DNA of 64,000 nucleotides from Dirofilaria immitis (taxonomy: Eukaryota > Nematoda > Chromadorea > Rhabditida > Onchocercidae), in the NCBI GenBank assembly GCA_024305405.1, contig JAKNDB010000088.1, forward strand, positions 1,754,001 through 1,818,000, given 5' to 3'. The translations under genes were made by a program, and so were the position numbers. How positions within the stretch are numbered: the first letter of the stretch is position 1; every line of letters begins with the position of its first letter. Shown one piece after another: positions 13,501 to 26,100 of this stretch. The notes under the pieces are model-generated. The model did not search any database. It saw only the letters and a list, made by a program, of their open reading frames with translations, and had not been told where the DNA came from.

Positions 13501-16500
13501 TATTTCTAACCGAACAAAAAAAGAAATTTCTCTTTCTTTTTAACTAAAAGAATTTTCACATAAACAATTTATCATTTACCCTTGAAAAATAAAAGGAAAA
13601 AGAAAAAAATTTTACTAATTGTTCATTTTGCGTTTGCGTATTTTATTTAAATTTTAAAGTGGCCAACTTTCCACTTTTATATACATCAATCTAAATGAAT
13701 GGTATATTTGCATACTTAAAAGTTTATTTGTAAAATATATGTTTAAGTGTGTGTGTATGTTTGTGTCCGTGTGTGTGTCCGTGTGTGTGTGTGTGTGTAT
13801 GTGTGTGTGTGTGTGTATATGTGTGTGTGTGGTAGGAAACAAAAAAAAATTACAACTTAGATATAATTCATTTTCTTACTACTTTCATTACACTTTCTAT
13901 TGAAATTTTTACTTTAAAAAGAGAAAAAAACGACGAGAATGAAATTGTAAATTCTATTAAAAAAGTTTCCTACCAACCTTTTTTCAATAAGATTTTTATA
14001 TTATAGTTGATTCATAATTTGTTTACTTTTACTTTCATTTCTCTTTATCCTTCATAAATATTTAAGAGAGAGAGAGAGAGAGAAAGAAATTATTTATTTC
14101 AACATCACTAATAATTTAGTAATAGAAAAATTTGACAAATTTTGCAATCCTAGATCTTATCTTGAAGATTATACTTCCTTTCTTCGTTAATTATTTGAAA
14201 GGATCAGTTATCTCTTTTTTTTTTTTTTTTTTTTAAAACCTTTTAACAATACTTATTACAGTATTATCAATATCATTAGCAAGAACGATAATTTCTAATT
14301 TACATCTTGCAAAAAGAGCGACGAAAGTTAAAATTAAAATACATTTTTTATCAAAAATAATTGATGTGATAAAAATTTAACATTTCAAAAATTTATAATC
14401 ATTGAAGAATTAAAAATTATTATAATAAACAATAATTTATTATGAGAATTTAAAAATTATTAATTTTTCCGTTCATTCTTTGCAACATATGATAATTACT
14501 GCATTATAATTGAGTAATTGATTACTAATTGGAAATTAATAATAATATTAATGGAATTATTTACAATATTAATAATACTAAATAAATTAAATTTCAATTT
14601 ATATTTTCTTCCAACCAATATTTATTCAAAGTTTAATATTAATTACCGATATATAATTGACAAAGTTAGCAAAAAAAGAATACCGACTATTTTGAAATGG
14701 TTTTATTCCTTATAGAAAAAAAATTTTTCTGATATGTATTTTAAAAATAGTTCCTGGTATGATTTTAAATAATGTAAAATTACGGAGGCTTTTTTTTAGG
14801 TCAACAAAAATATATTTCAATTAAGAAGAATTTGAAAAAAGACAGGAAAGAATGGAGCGAAAATGTTGAAGGAAAAATAAAAATTTTTTGAAAAGGTCGA
14901 ATGAGAATAGCAATTGACCTTTTTCGTTTTTTTTTTTGATGGTAAGTTCAATTAGATGATTAAAAAGATCAGAGATATGGATGACGAAGCATTAAGTAAT
15001 TGCTTTTGGAAATGCTTCCATTATAATTAGTATTAAACAAAATAAAAGAGGTATTAAATCCTTAAGGTGCAATCATTTTAACAGTATCATCTGTGATCGT
15101 TAAGACTGATTATTAACAATAAATGATTTTGTCTGAATTCATTTTAGTTATAATGATAAGTTATTATTACAATCATTTCATTTGCAACATTGTTAACGTG
15201 ATGAAAAAGTTATCAAAGTTAAGGTTGAAAAAATGTAGAAAAAACGTTAATACATATTCAAATTACATCATCAAACTGTCAGAGAATTGATATCATCGTT
15301 TTCGGAATAACTGAATTATCATCATTTATCATCGAACTACTAATTAATTGTCATTAAGTTGCCATTTGGTTGTCATTGATTGATCTTCAGCAGGTAGAGA
15401 ACAATGATTGTGCATTGAAATATCAAACTGATTTTATAAAATGATTTATTTATTATTTCTCATCTAATAAAAGATAATTAAGGCTAACTTTTAAATTTGC
15501 AACAAAACTATTTCCCACCAAATATCACCAATTTATCAATTTTATTTTAATCATTTTATTCTTACAGTTTATCAGCTACTACCGAAGAATAAAGTTTTAA
15601 ATTTAGATTAAAGTTCAGAGTGTGTAAATTAGTTCAAAGTGTGATTGAATGAATTATTTATAAATACAATAACAAATATTTAGATAAATAATTTTTGTTC
15701 AGTACTTTAGGGTTAAAGTCTAAGACTTTAACAATGTGAAAAAAAAACAATTAATCTTATAATTCATAAATTTCGTACTTGATCTTTGATTTCAATGATG
15801 TAAATAAATGACAAGAATTAAGTAAATAAATTGCATATTAAGGCATAATTATTTCCGAATAAATTCTAATGAAATTTAATTTAAAAGTACGAATTAATTT
15901 AATTTTTGATTTTATCAACATAATTTAAGATATTAGCCATTTTTGATAAATAGGGGAAAAATTATATCATATTTGATTGATATATGAATTTTATTAAAAT
16001 TTGTAAGCAAATGAAAATAAGTAACTGATTAAATGAATCAGAACGATGACTGCATGAGAAAATTGAATTATTAATACGCCTACTAACTAATAGTTACTAC
16101 AACAATTTCATCAGAATAAATAAGCATCATTACCTTTGATACTTATATATATATATATATATGAATAATCATCATAAGATTGAAATTTCCATGAATTTTT
16201 CTCAATTAAAATATAACTTTATGTGATGATTAGTTGTAAAATATTTTCTCATTTTTTAAGAAAAAGAAAATTAAATAATAATTATTTATTCATTTTAACA
16301 AAATCTTAAAATATTCTTTTCTTCTTTTTTTGGAAAGGATTAAATAATAATTAGTTATTGATTTAATTTAAAAATTTTTGAATCATTTAAACTTTTTTCG
16401 AAACAAAAATGTTACGCGGAAGTAAATTATTTACGCTATAAGTGATTAATTTTTACTTGCATTCAACTGACTATTTCGTTTTTCTGATAAATGATTATTG

Positions 16501-16740
16501 CTGGCATTGTCACGATTTTTCAGCCAAGCTTGGCTAATTAATCATATTTTGTTAAATAAGGAGATTATGTCAGCAGATGGAAGCAAATTTTAATGGCTAT
16601 TTAACAAATTGAAATTGAAGAATTGATCTTGATAAATCATTGTAAGTGGAAATACTTCATAATGGATAGAAACGATTAGTAGTATACTTGGCTATTTAAT
16701 CAATATTATTGAATAAATTGGCGCAGCTATCAATTCATCA
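10560..16740. other. Non-coding stretch, microsatellites only
   Basis: No exon-like segment found. It contains a GA-rich purine block (about 11580-11655), the GT tract listed separately, (AG)n at about 14064-14083, (TA)n at about 16144-16162 and several poly-A/T runs. A diverged aactaaacttaatc unit is repeated at about 13080-13205. Confidence 0.55.
13747..13831. repeat. (GT)n microsatellite
   Basis: A GT dinucleotide tract interrupted by gtat and gtcc steps. The Thr/His minus-strand frame is generated by the repeat. Confidence 0.95.
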
Positions 16741-16746
16741 TTTATT
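16741..16746 (-). other. Poly(A) signal of the SLC41-type gene
   Basis: AATAAA on the minus strand, beginning 14 bases downstream of the stop codon at 16760-16762. It is the nearest canonical hexamer and suggests a very short 3'UTR. In AT-rich DNA it could be coincidental. Confidence 0.45.
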
Positions 16747-16759
16747 TATTATCGTTTGA

Positions 16760-19700
16760 TCAAAAATCAATACCACATTGTCGTGTTACATTCATCGTCT
16801 GATATCGTTGATAAAGAACAGTTGAGGGGGCAAAATGATGCAAAAATGAGAAGACAATATAAAGTAGACCAATACCAAGAAGGTCACCAACGGATGTCAA
16901 TACTGGTACCGAACTATTATCTGGATCCAATCGAAACCACCATAACGCATAAACTGTCACTTGGCATAAATAAAACAATAATAAGCCCTGAAAATTATAA
17001 AAATAATTTCTGCAAACAATCAATTCAATCAGATCATTTCAAACAAATTTGAACTAAATCAAAATTAAGTATTACTAATTTTAAATAGATATATCTATAA
17101 AATTTTATCAGTTATCGTTTGCAAATCATTGGACTAAATGAATGATTGAATAATAATTATAATCTTGGAAGTTTATGAAAAATTATTACCTGTACAATGG
17201 TAGCCATAACATATCCTCCAACAAGAATCCAACTAAAGTTAATATTTTGAGCTATCGAAATAACTACAATAACAAATGAAAAATTGTACGGAATTGCCGT
17301 TACTAATAGCAAAAATGCTACTTTAGAATCCAGATCTGAAAAATTTGATAATAAATAATCACTGATCTTTGATTATTGCAAAATTTTAATTAAAACATAC
17401 TAAATGAAAAGTATGTTAATGGAAAGTAGTCGAAATTTTACCATCGAATGTTCCTACTTTATAATTGATTTTACATATGTGTATGTGTTATCTGATAATG
17501 AATTGTTCACTTATCACTTATCACATTTTTATTTTAAATTGAAGAATTGGTATTAGATAAAAGAAAATTGTGAATGATTTTTATTTTTTTGTTTTAATAC
17601 AAAATAGGTAGTAAAGTAATACCAAAACAAATCGTTACATTATAAACATTCTTTTTTTTTATTCTCGAAATGCTAGCAAAAGATAATTGAAAAGTTCATG
17701 AAATTTCAAAAGAAGATGAAAGATTTTGAAATAGGAATTATAATGACGGGCCATCATGATCTAACAATGAGCAATTAGAACAATCGTTTAGTAATGATTC
17801 CTCTATAGCTATACAAAATCTCGAAATGCTAACAAACGAATAATTAAAAAGTTCGTGAAATTTTAAGGATATATATGTAAATATTTAACCCCGGTTATAA
17901 TGAATTAAAATTTTAAAAAAATCCAAATTTTACATTAGCCAAATATTTTAGTAAAGCATTGTAAGGGAAAGAAAAAAACATATATTTTAGGAAATCATCA
18001 TTAAAAAAAGAAAAATTGGTTAAAAATTTTGCTAAGTATTTTTCAAATATTTTGATATACAGTTAGAAAAATCATTTTTTACGTTCTTCTTCTTCTGTGC
18101 ATCAAAAAACGCGACGATCATGCAATACGAGAATACTGTATCAATGATCCTCATACTGTATCAATGATCCTCAAATGTTATCTTGGCAACTTTAATAGCT
18201 ACAGAATTATTGCACAACATTCTCGATTAAGAAATTTTTTTTCTGATATTGTCCTCTTTAAGGGCTTGCTGAAGTTTTGCGCCATTTTTCGAATAAATCA
18301 ATGTATAGTAAAATAGAATTTGTCACAGAACTTACGACGTAAACATAAGAGACGTAATGGATTTAAGAATGTCCATATAGTTGTGCCAGTTGGAAGTATG
18401 CCGAGCGAATATTCAGATAGATGTAAAGCTGTAGCAAGACGACTTGATTGTACGCTTACTCGATTACCAGCAAGTCCTATAAATTAATTAAATTTCAGCA
18501 GGAAAAGGAAAGAATAGAATGAAAGTTATGGAAGTTTATGTTGTTAATAGATCAAAATTCTAAATAGATTTCTAATCTATCAATAATTAAACTTAGTTCG
18601 AAAAATGAACATTCAATTTCCTTCTAAATTTCTCTTTAGTATTTATTTAAAAAAGTAAATACAACAAAGGAATTTAGAAGGAATTTTTTGAATGAAAAAA
18701 TTCTCACAAAAAATCTAAAAATTTCAGAAATACTATGAATTAACCATTTCATGAAAGTATCAGTTCCTACAAGAAATTCAAATGATTCAAAAAAAAAAAA
18801 AGAATTGATTATTTGCAAAAATATACCTGCAATAAGTGGATGAAGTGCAGCAATACCAGGATAAACAACAATAGCTGATTGAAGTAATAATCCGCTACAG
18901 CTGAAAATCTGAAATAGTGTTACTAGCTTGTTCGAAGTTTTTAAATTCTTTGAGATTTGAGTTCAATCTTCCATCTGCCTTAAAAGATAGATGAATGCAA
19001 GCTAATTTAGGGAGTTATTTATCAAGCTTAATTTAATCAATTATAAGGTTTAATGCAAGTAAAAATCTTCCCCAAAAGAATAGAAATTTATAAAATTCAA
19101 TTAATTCTTCATCATAATTTTAGATCTATTTTTACAATAAAACTTTAGTAGAATTACTGGAAAATTCTTGAAAATGCAATGAAATGGAGCATGAATGAAT
19201 AATGAAAGAATTTGCTTTGATTGAAATTAAAAATTTTTTATTTTAGATATTATATCAAAGATTTTTTTTTATTGTTATTATTAAATGTATTTTTGCCATA
19301 AACTAACTAACCATGCAACAATGATAGCTGCACTAACAGCAAACCAACCATTCTTAAGAATCACTCTCGTACGTGGATTCTTTGCAGCACAATAAGCTAG
19401 AAATGGTGTAGTACAGAGTAGAAATATCAGCATTACAATGTTGAGAATGTATAAGTTATGAATATACATGTAAACCACCAACATTCCAATGCCAATCTGA
19501 AAAATGATTAAAAAGTGATGTTAATAGAATTACTATAACGACGAATAATCATCAGATTATATTTCATATGCTATTAAAGAATTATTTTTGTAATAGTAAA
19601 CTGAAATTATGAATCATTTGATCTAAACAAATTACTCTGTTCAAGTGATTAATTGCTTATTTATTTATATATATAAAGCATTTTAAAATCTTAAAATATA

Positions 19701-21750
19701 GTCTAAAGAGAAACTAATGCTATCGTCTATAGAAAAATGCAATAATCATTGATCAGTTCATATCATACATTAGTTTTCAAAAAATAATTTTAAGCATTTT
19801 TAAACATGGAGTCAATCTCGAATCTTCTCTTAATAAAATGCTTAGTTATTAATATAATATTAGTGCTCATTTAAAATTATGAATCATTTGATCTAAATGG
19901 TGTATGATCATATGACTTTAAAAATTTTAACGTTCAAAAAGTATTTTTAAAAAGAGACAAAATTTTTTAAACTCGAAAAGTTTTTCGATCAAAATTTATT
20001 TGAAACCATAACGTTAGCATTAAATTGTTTGCGAAGAATAATTTCAAAAAGCTGATTTTAGAAGAAAATTTACCAACATAATTAATGTGATAAAATCAGT
20101 AAGAGTTGCCGTTATCGGTGCAGCAATATTATCAGGATCAATGCCATATCGACGAGAAGAAACAACGATAGTTATCATAACGAAGCCAATAATAAGAGAA
20201 GATAATGATGCCGCATAAATACTACTTGAAAGTATTATCGTAGCATGTGATTGCTTGAACTGCAAAATTGATTTAATAGATCTAGCTGACAATTCATAAA
20301 TTGGAGGTAAACTTTTCAAGAATCATATTTTCTTTAATTGTCGCAATGCAAAAATTTCATAGACAACATTGATTGAAGCTAATTTAACTAAGAATTTTAT
20401 TCTAGACATTTTTGTAAAGATTTTATTCTGGATGTCATTTTTGAAAGTTTTTTCTTATCTCGATTTAACAAACTTCTATTTGTTCATTCAATTAGTCACT
20501 GGGCAATCCAACACAATGCAATACAAATTTAGATGAATTGAAAAATTAACGAACATCGCAACTGATTAAACTAATTGCAGTGCTAAGCAAAGCTGCAAAA
20601 ACGATAAAACGATTGCTTGCAATTCAATAAGACATAAATTAAATCGAGCAATAACAAAAATTTCTTCCGCTTTATTCGTTTGACCTGCATTACTCTAAAA
20701 TTATTTTAATTTTATTTTTTGAATTTGAGAGAAAATTAAAAAAAAATTCATTTCGATTGTTCTTTTTCTTCACTTCTTCCTTCCCTTCTCTAGTATGAAA
20801 AGAGTTCAATCTTAATTTATCAAATAAATCTCTTCATAATATCATCCCAAATATCTATATATATCCTAGTATCGTGGGATCAAAAAAATCTTTGTTAAAA
20901 GGACACTAACAAACCAAAGTGCAAAATCGTGATGCATATGTCACTTCAAGATTGCCTTTAAGCCAAGCAAAACTGGTACCAGAATAAATGCTTCTGGCGC
21001 ATATAAAAAAACCACCAATGTTGTGCTCTTTCAAAAATAGCCCAGTGCAAATTTGTCCTAATCCAGCAACAAAAATGGTAATAATGTCTGGAAAATTTGC
21101 TATAATTTTTTCAAATGTCTTTAAAAATCCGAATATGAATATAAAATTTAACGTCTTTTCTTATTAAAATACTGGGCTCTGGCTTTTGACGCATTGCTAT
21201 AATTTTTTCGTCCGCACATAATTTTATTACTTGCACCAAGATTATATTAGTCTATGTGGAAGAATAAAATGTTCAGTTATTTTTTCCTAAGGAATACTCG
21301 GTTATTTTTTCCCATTATAAAAATAAGTGACATACATGAGAGTCCTAAAATTCGAAAAATAAAATGTAAATACTATTGCATTTATCGCTTCCTCCTACTA
21401 ATTGGAAGATAGATCATACCTGTCTTAAAACATGAATCAATACTGCATTCTCTCGCTCTTCACCTAAATGTTAAAATAAATCAAAATAAGTAAATTCATT
21501 TTCAAATTTTTTGGAAACAAAGTTTTCTAAATATTTAATTCTTCACTATAGACACTATCATCATGAAAATCTTATGCGATCCCGTACACTATATTTTCAT
21601 TTAATGATAGAAAATCATATAACATAACAATGCGCTTTTCTAATAAAGCATTTCAGATAATTTTTGAAAACCTTCGGCAACTTGTTGAGAACTCGATGTA
21701 GAGAACATTGGTTCAGATGGTACTGATTGTAATCGTTGTATTTGTGCCAT
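16760..21750 (-). CDS. SLC41/MgtE-family divalent cation (Mg2+) transporter, 10 exons
   Basis: Integral membrane protein of the SLC41 family, eukaryotic relatives of bacterial MgtE that move Mg2+ across membranes. Exons: 21672-21750, 21420-21463, 20915-21087, 20555-20694, 20074-20259, 19312-19496, 18827-18900, 18336-18476, 17190-17335, 16760-16987. All have AG/GT borders, and phases match once the four single-base problems listed separately are allowed for, giving about 465 residues (human SLC41 members are about 500). The family's internal duplication is visible: in the N-half GLKGNLEVTYASR (residues 76-88) and SSRRYGIDPDNIAAP (about 180-194); in the C-half GNRVSVQSSRLAT (about 298-310) and RLDPDNSSVP followed by GDLLG (about 410-428). 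DPDN lies in the family's ion-pathway segments. Hydrophobic stretches fill the intervals. The first 26 residues are Ser/Gln-rich and probably cytosolic. The start ATG follows a splice-acceptor-like TTTCAG by 17 bases. Exons 3 and 4 are frame-damaged and the other eight are clean, so I favour assembly indels over a pseudogene. Family call is firm; exact borders are by eye. Confidence 0.9.
20597..20601 (-). other. Frame disruption in SLC41 exon 4 (A5 run, one base short)
   Basis: Upstream of this T5 (minus strand) the exon reads a family-like IELQAIVLSF. Downstream the family-like frame AALLSTAISLISCD is one base out, and the unshifted frame meets a stop. The exon is 140 bases where 141 keeps phase with both neighbours. 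One extra base in the run resolves it. Confidence 0.75.
20955..20956 (-). other. Frame disruption in SLC41 exon 3 (one base short at GG)
   Basis: The conserved LLGLKGNLE motif is split: LLGLK is in one frame and GNLEVTYASR in the next. It reads through if the minus-strand AAGGC contained one further base. In the undisturbed frame a TGA follows four codons later. Confidence 0.7.
21005..21011 (-). other. Frame disruption in SLC41 exon 3 (A7 run, one base too many)
   Basis: Before this T7 (minus strand) the frame reads GLFLKEHNIGG. After it, the family-like frame YAPEAFILVPVLLG needs one T fewer. This site and the one near 20955 nearly cancel, so the exon looks superficially open while about 20 residues are wrong. 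Confidence 0.7.
21071..21075 (-). other. Frame disruption in SLC41 exon 3 (A5 run, one base short)
   Basis: The preceding exon ends in phase 0 with HVLRQ. This exon starts in phase 0 with TLLPF, which matches the family's QVLxPF segment, then must shift by one base to continue as VAGLGQICTG. An extra T in the run restores the reading. An alternative is an upstream acceptor giving FPDIITIFVAG, but phase then fails with the upstream exon. Confidence 0.6.
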
Positions 21751-21767
21751 TGTAATTTTTTTCTTCA

Positions 21768-21770
21768 CTG
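21768..21770 (-). other. Acceptor-like CAG before SLC41 start, probable trans-splice site
   Basis: AAATTTCAG ends 17 bases upstream of the ATG on the minus strand. Nematode mRNAs often receive a spliced leader at such a site. It could instead be an ordinary acceptor of an exon that extends the protein N-terminally (VKKKIT is open before the Met). Confidence 0.4.
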
Positions 21771-21916
21771 AAATTTTGAATGACTTATCAGCAGAACATT
21801 GACATAACTTTTATTAGTTCATGCACTGAACTAAAGAAATTATGTTCAGTTTCTAGGATGAAAATAAATTACATGTAGTTCCTACGTAGACTTATTCCTA
21901 CTCTTGGCGAAATATG

Positions 21917-22120
21917 TTAATTATAATTGTGTTGTTTTTTCGAATAACTTTTCAAAGTAGAAAATACGCCCGTAATTCCAGGTTTTGTATAAATTTTGAC
22001 CGTCACTAGATGCTCTTGCAAAAATCTCTCAATATTTAGCATAAATTCACTCTTCATGATTTTCTTATTAAATTTCAGTTCAGGTACAAATGTAACCAGT
22101 GATACATCTTTCATAATCAA
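21917..22120 (-). other. Possible orphan coding segment, unrecognised
   Basis: An open frame that reads protein-like for about 65 residues, beginning MKDVSLVTFVPELKFNKK and including ERFLQEHLVTVKIYTKPG, then a Lys/Ser-rich tail and TAA. It is less T-rich than neighbouring frames. I see no convincing acceptor and recognise no family. It could be the last exon of a gene whose other exons I cannot find, a decayed copy of something, or chance. Confidence 0.2.
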
Positions 22121-22663
22121 TAAATGATAAAAATTTCACCGGTACTACCTACTTAATATTAAACATAAACGTGAAAAAGCATTGCAAGGATTTATAATTA
22201 TGAATCAACCGATTAAAGTCCAATAAATTGAAAAATGACTCAGTTATCATATGAATAGCACATTTTTAAGACAAACTACTTCATGAAATTTGCATATCCA
22301 TATGGCTTTAAAAACTTTTCCTCTACAGAGACGATAGTGTAAATCTTGTAAAAGAAATTTATATTGAGAAAGAGTACTACTTAAATTGGTTGTAAATCAT
22401 AATGATGATAAAATGGAAATTTTTGCATTTTTTTATTTGCTTTTCAAACATCGCTTCTTAAATAATTATTCCTTACTTTCATACCTTCTTCACATCACAC
22501 GTCAGCTTCATGTCTCATTATATTAATAACTTTCATAATAACCATTTTTTTGCCATGATATACCGAATATAAAATAAAAACGGGATTCTTATATAGCAGA
22601 ATTTAAAAATATTTCTAAAATATTATACATAAAAAAATAATTTTTAAAATTTTGTGACCTGTG

Positions 22664-22776
22664 CTATAATTCTTCTAGTTTTTCAGTTGAATTTTCCATC
22701 ACTTCAACCAATTCATTGTTCCATTTATTTTTATCGTCATTACTATTAATTGATAGTAAACAGCAGTGATCTGATT
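22664..22776 (-). other. Candidate terminal coding exon, unrecognised
   Basis: Follows a good acceptor (TTTTTCACAG). In phase 2 it reads SDHCCLLSINSNDDKNKW and then an acidic helical tail with NNELVEVMENSTEKLEEL, followed by TAG. The composition (Glu/Asn/Asp-rich, few Phe/Ile/Tyr) is unlike random AT-rich frames here. I found no upstream partner exon ending in phase 1 before the inverted repeat at 22.8 kb, so the gene, if real, is unresolved. Confidence 0.3.
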
Positions 22777-22817
22777 CTGTGAAAAATAATTTTAAAATCC
22801 ACGATTTAAACATAAAA

Positions 22818-23134
22818 CCCTGGGTACGATTGTGATTACGATTGTGATTGTGACCTTATAAATTATCGAGTTTCTAAGTTAATTAAACTTTTCCAGATTC
22901 TTTGAGTTCATTTTCGATTCTTTGATTTTCGTCGAAATCTCGAAGAGAACAAGAAAATCAGAGAAGTTAGTGATTCCTTTGCACTGAATTTCACAAGAAA
23001 GAATATATGTTGTACATGCGTATTTACTGTATAATGCAAGATGTAAGATAAAAATGTTTCGCCTTTTGTCTACAAGCTGGAATTCTCACTCTATAACAAA
23101 GCTTCCCTTATTATAATTACAATCGTACCCAGGA
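22818..23134. mobile_element. Inverted-repeat-bounded segment, possible MITE remnant
   Basis: The left end reads cctgggtacgattgtgatta. The right end read on the opposite strand is cctgggtacgattgtaatta, so about 19 of 20 bases match as terminal inverted repeats around some 280 bases of non-coding sequence. No clear target-site duplication is visible at the borders and there is no open frame inside, so a non-autonomous element is only a guess. A structured-RNA hairpin or chance inversion is the alternative. Confidence 0.35.
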
Positions 23135-26100
23135 TTCAACACAAGCCATTATAAAGAATGTGCCTCATCGAGGGCGGTTGGACATCTATTACGGGCATTA
23201 TTTAATCTCCTTTTCCTTTGAGTTATGTTATCGTTATTAAAATTGTTTTATTGAAATCATTGAATTTGTATATTGATCATGTAATAGCTGCATTCGCTGA
23301 TATATTATTTAATTTGTCGTAATAAATGTTTAATTACTTCAAGTTTGAAGTGCTGCCACTGAAAGACAGAAAAAAATCCCTCAATTTTTGTCACGGTTAA
23401 AAAGATCGGCGACATCGATGTTATTTATGTAATGCTTTGAACATCGAGAACAAAAATGAAAAGATTATTCGAAACTGAACCATTCGGAATATTGAATATT
23501 CATTAATTGAATGTGATTTTTTTGGAGTGATATTAATAATTTTGATGCATCAAAATTTTACAATAACTTCTTTTATATCTCTAGTATGATAATAAATTGG
23601 AATATCTGAATTTTATCAAATCATTCAAAGATCATTTATTCATTTTGTATGTTTTGGATATGAAATTTTATTTAAAATCAAGTTCGACTTCAACTTGTCG
23701 TCATTTTAATTTATCGCAGTATTTTTTGCTCTCATTTTTACGATTTGTTTTATTGCCAAGATTAAAATTAAGAATTCTATTTGATATGGTTGCAAAGTAA
23801 CGAACGAAGAAAATCTTTCTTGATATGTGCAGTTGCATATTCTTAATTTTAAGCATTTTTATTGAATTTTGCAAAATGTATCATCATTTTACATATAGAT
23901 GTCGGGATACAGATAATTTGTAATATAGATATATTCAAATAATTAATTATTTCTTTGTGTGACTTATCATCTGACATAAACGATTGTTACGATGTCTAAA
24001 TATGACGAACGATTTATCTAATTCTTCTTTTTGTTTCCTGTAGTAAAGCTAAAATGTAGAATCTATGCTAATTGTCTGGAATGTTGTAAATAATCCTTTT
24101 AAGCTTTTGTGCATATTTAAATATGTCCATCCACCATTTTTGTTCTCTTAACTAAATCCTTTGATTATTTAATGCATAATAAGCCACAATCCATTACAGA
24201 GACCTCAATACAAAAATGAGCTTCTCGCGGTTAGCTAACATGTTTCAAAACATCAGCAGTCATTCATTATTGTTTTCTCTCTTGCATCATTATTCGGCTG
24301 TTCATTCCATTTTCGTCCTTCATTTCAATCCTTTTATTTTACTTCGCATTAATTATTAGCTTTTCTGTTGCTTACCTTGTTCAGCATAATTATTATCGAT
24401 AAAATTCATCATAATCGATTTTCCTTTTCATTCGGAGATTTAATTGCTTCAGTTCAAGACCACAACAAAGAATTTCTAAAGACCACAACAAAGAATTTCT
24501 CTAACGTATTTCTTGTAAGGAAAAATTTTCTACAATGAATAATGTATAATCAATTCCGATTATATTTCCATGCTGATAACATGTCACGCTTTGATAGATG
24601 TAATTGTATTTTTGCTGCATCTTGCATTTTTTTTTATCATTTTATGCATGTATGTACATCTTCCTTCTACCGACATAAATACATTTATTGCATCTGAAGC
24701 TGTTAAATGAATCGATGGTACTTTTTAATTTTGATTTATTCATCTGTTGTATTTAAATAGACAAAAATCAAGTTGATAATTTTTGAATTATCCCAAGATT
24801 GTCCTCCATATCCTTCTTGCATTACGATCGATCGATCGTTAATATATTTTGAAATAATAAGGAGCGAATTTTTTGGAAAGAATTTTGAAATTTCGTTTCT
24901 AAGGATGGGACAACAAAATGATTTTGATACAAGCGAACAATGGCATCTTGGTCAACTATTTCCTATTGATATCTCAATCTTAATAATTTGCTACTTATTA
25001 GCATAGATTGCAAATAATCCTTGGCATATTTTATTAGACGCAACTATCTCTCACTTTACTATTTCAAAAATGATTGCCAATTACTTATAGAGAAATTAAA
25101 ACGTTTTCCTTTAAAAGTTCTAGTAATTTAAGCCTAGTAGGCATGTCTAACCGTAAAATAATATTTTCTTCCCTAATATTAAATCAATACTTAAAAATAC
25201 TGCATGTCGCAATAGCATTTCTTGCAATTCAATTCTAGAACAATGAAGAAATCGAGAAGGAACAAAATCTAATAGAATTTTCAAAAACATTGTAAAAAAT
25301 TTTTCTAAATTTTCTATATTCGGATTTGGCTATATAACAGCAGCTACAAACTGTCTTTATTATCACTTCCTACAGAAGAATATTTCAGGTATTTCCTTCA
25401 ATATCTGTAAATTCTACTCTTTAATTCTATAATATTTTAATAGAATAATTAAGACCGGTTAGAGTTAGATTAATTTAGAAAAAAATTAATGGTTAAGATT
25501 GAATTTTTAATTTAATCTAGCTGAATTAATTGTGACTCATCTAATCTGATCGTTTAACTCAATCTCTTCTTTATAATTATTTCTATGCACATGACAGTTG
25601 CATATGATAAGAACTGAATCTAATTGATACAATATCATTGGTCGTAGTAATCTACATATGTTGATATTTGTTAGGACTTGTAATAGAAGCTATGAGAGTA
25701 CTAAGCAGCGAAAAGGAGCATAATAATTATTTATTATAAAATTATTGCAGAAAGTTATCAATGTATGAATTTCTGAAAAGTCAAACTTCCTAAAATAAGT
25801 CAAAATCAAAAATAGTAATGATATTTACCTGAACAAGTAGCTTAGATAAATTTCGATTTACAAAGCAAATGATAATTTAATATCACTTGATAGAGAAATA
25901 TCAGCGATGATAGCAATATGAACAGAGATTACTTTTTTCATTTAGCGGAAAAATTCTTAATCAAAAGATGTAATTTCCTCATTCGTCTTTCTTCCTTGTT
26001 TTTATTATCTTCCACGTTATAGTTTCTATTAGATGAAAATGTTTGAATTCTTTGTTTGTTTTCCGTAATATCTTCCATTAGATAAACATAGTTGAAGTGC

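Noticed and set aside
16756..17052. 98-codon plus-strand frame
   Set aside because: Antisense shadow of the terminal SLC41 exon.
24213..24356. Plus-strand frame starting MSFSRLANMF 16 bases after TTACAG
   Set aside because: Only 47 codons, becomes a T-rich random-looking sequence, and no partner exon or family was seen.
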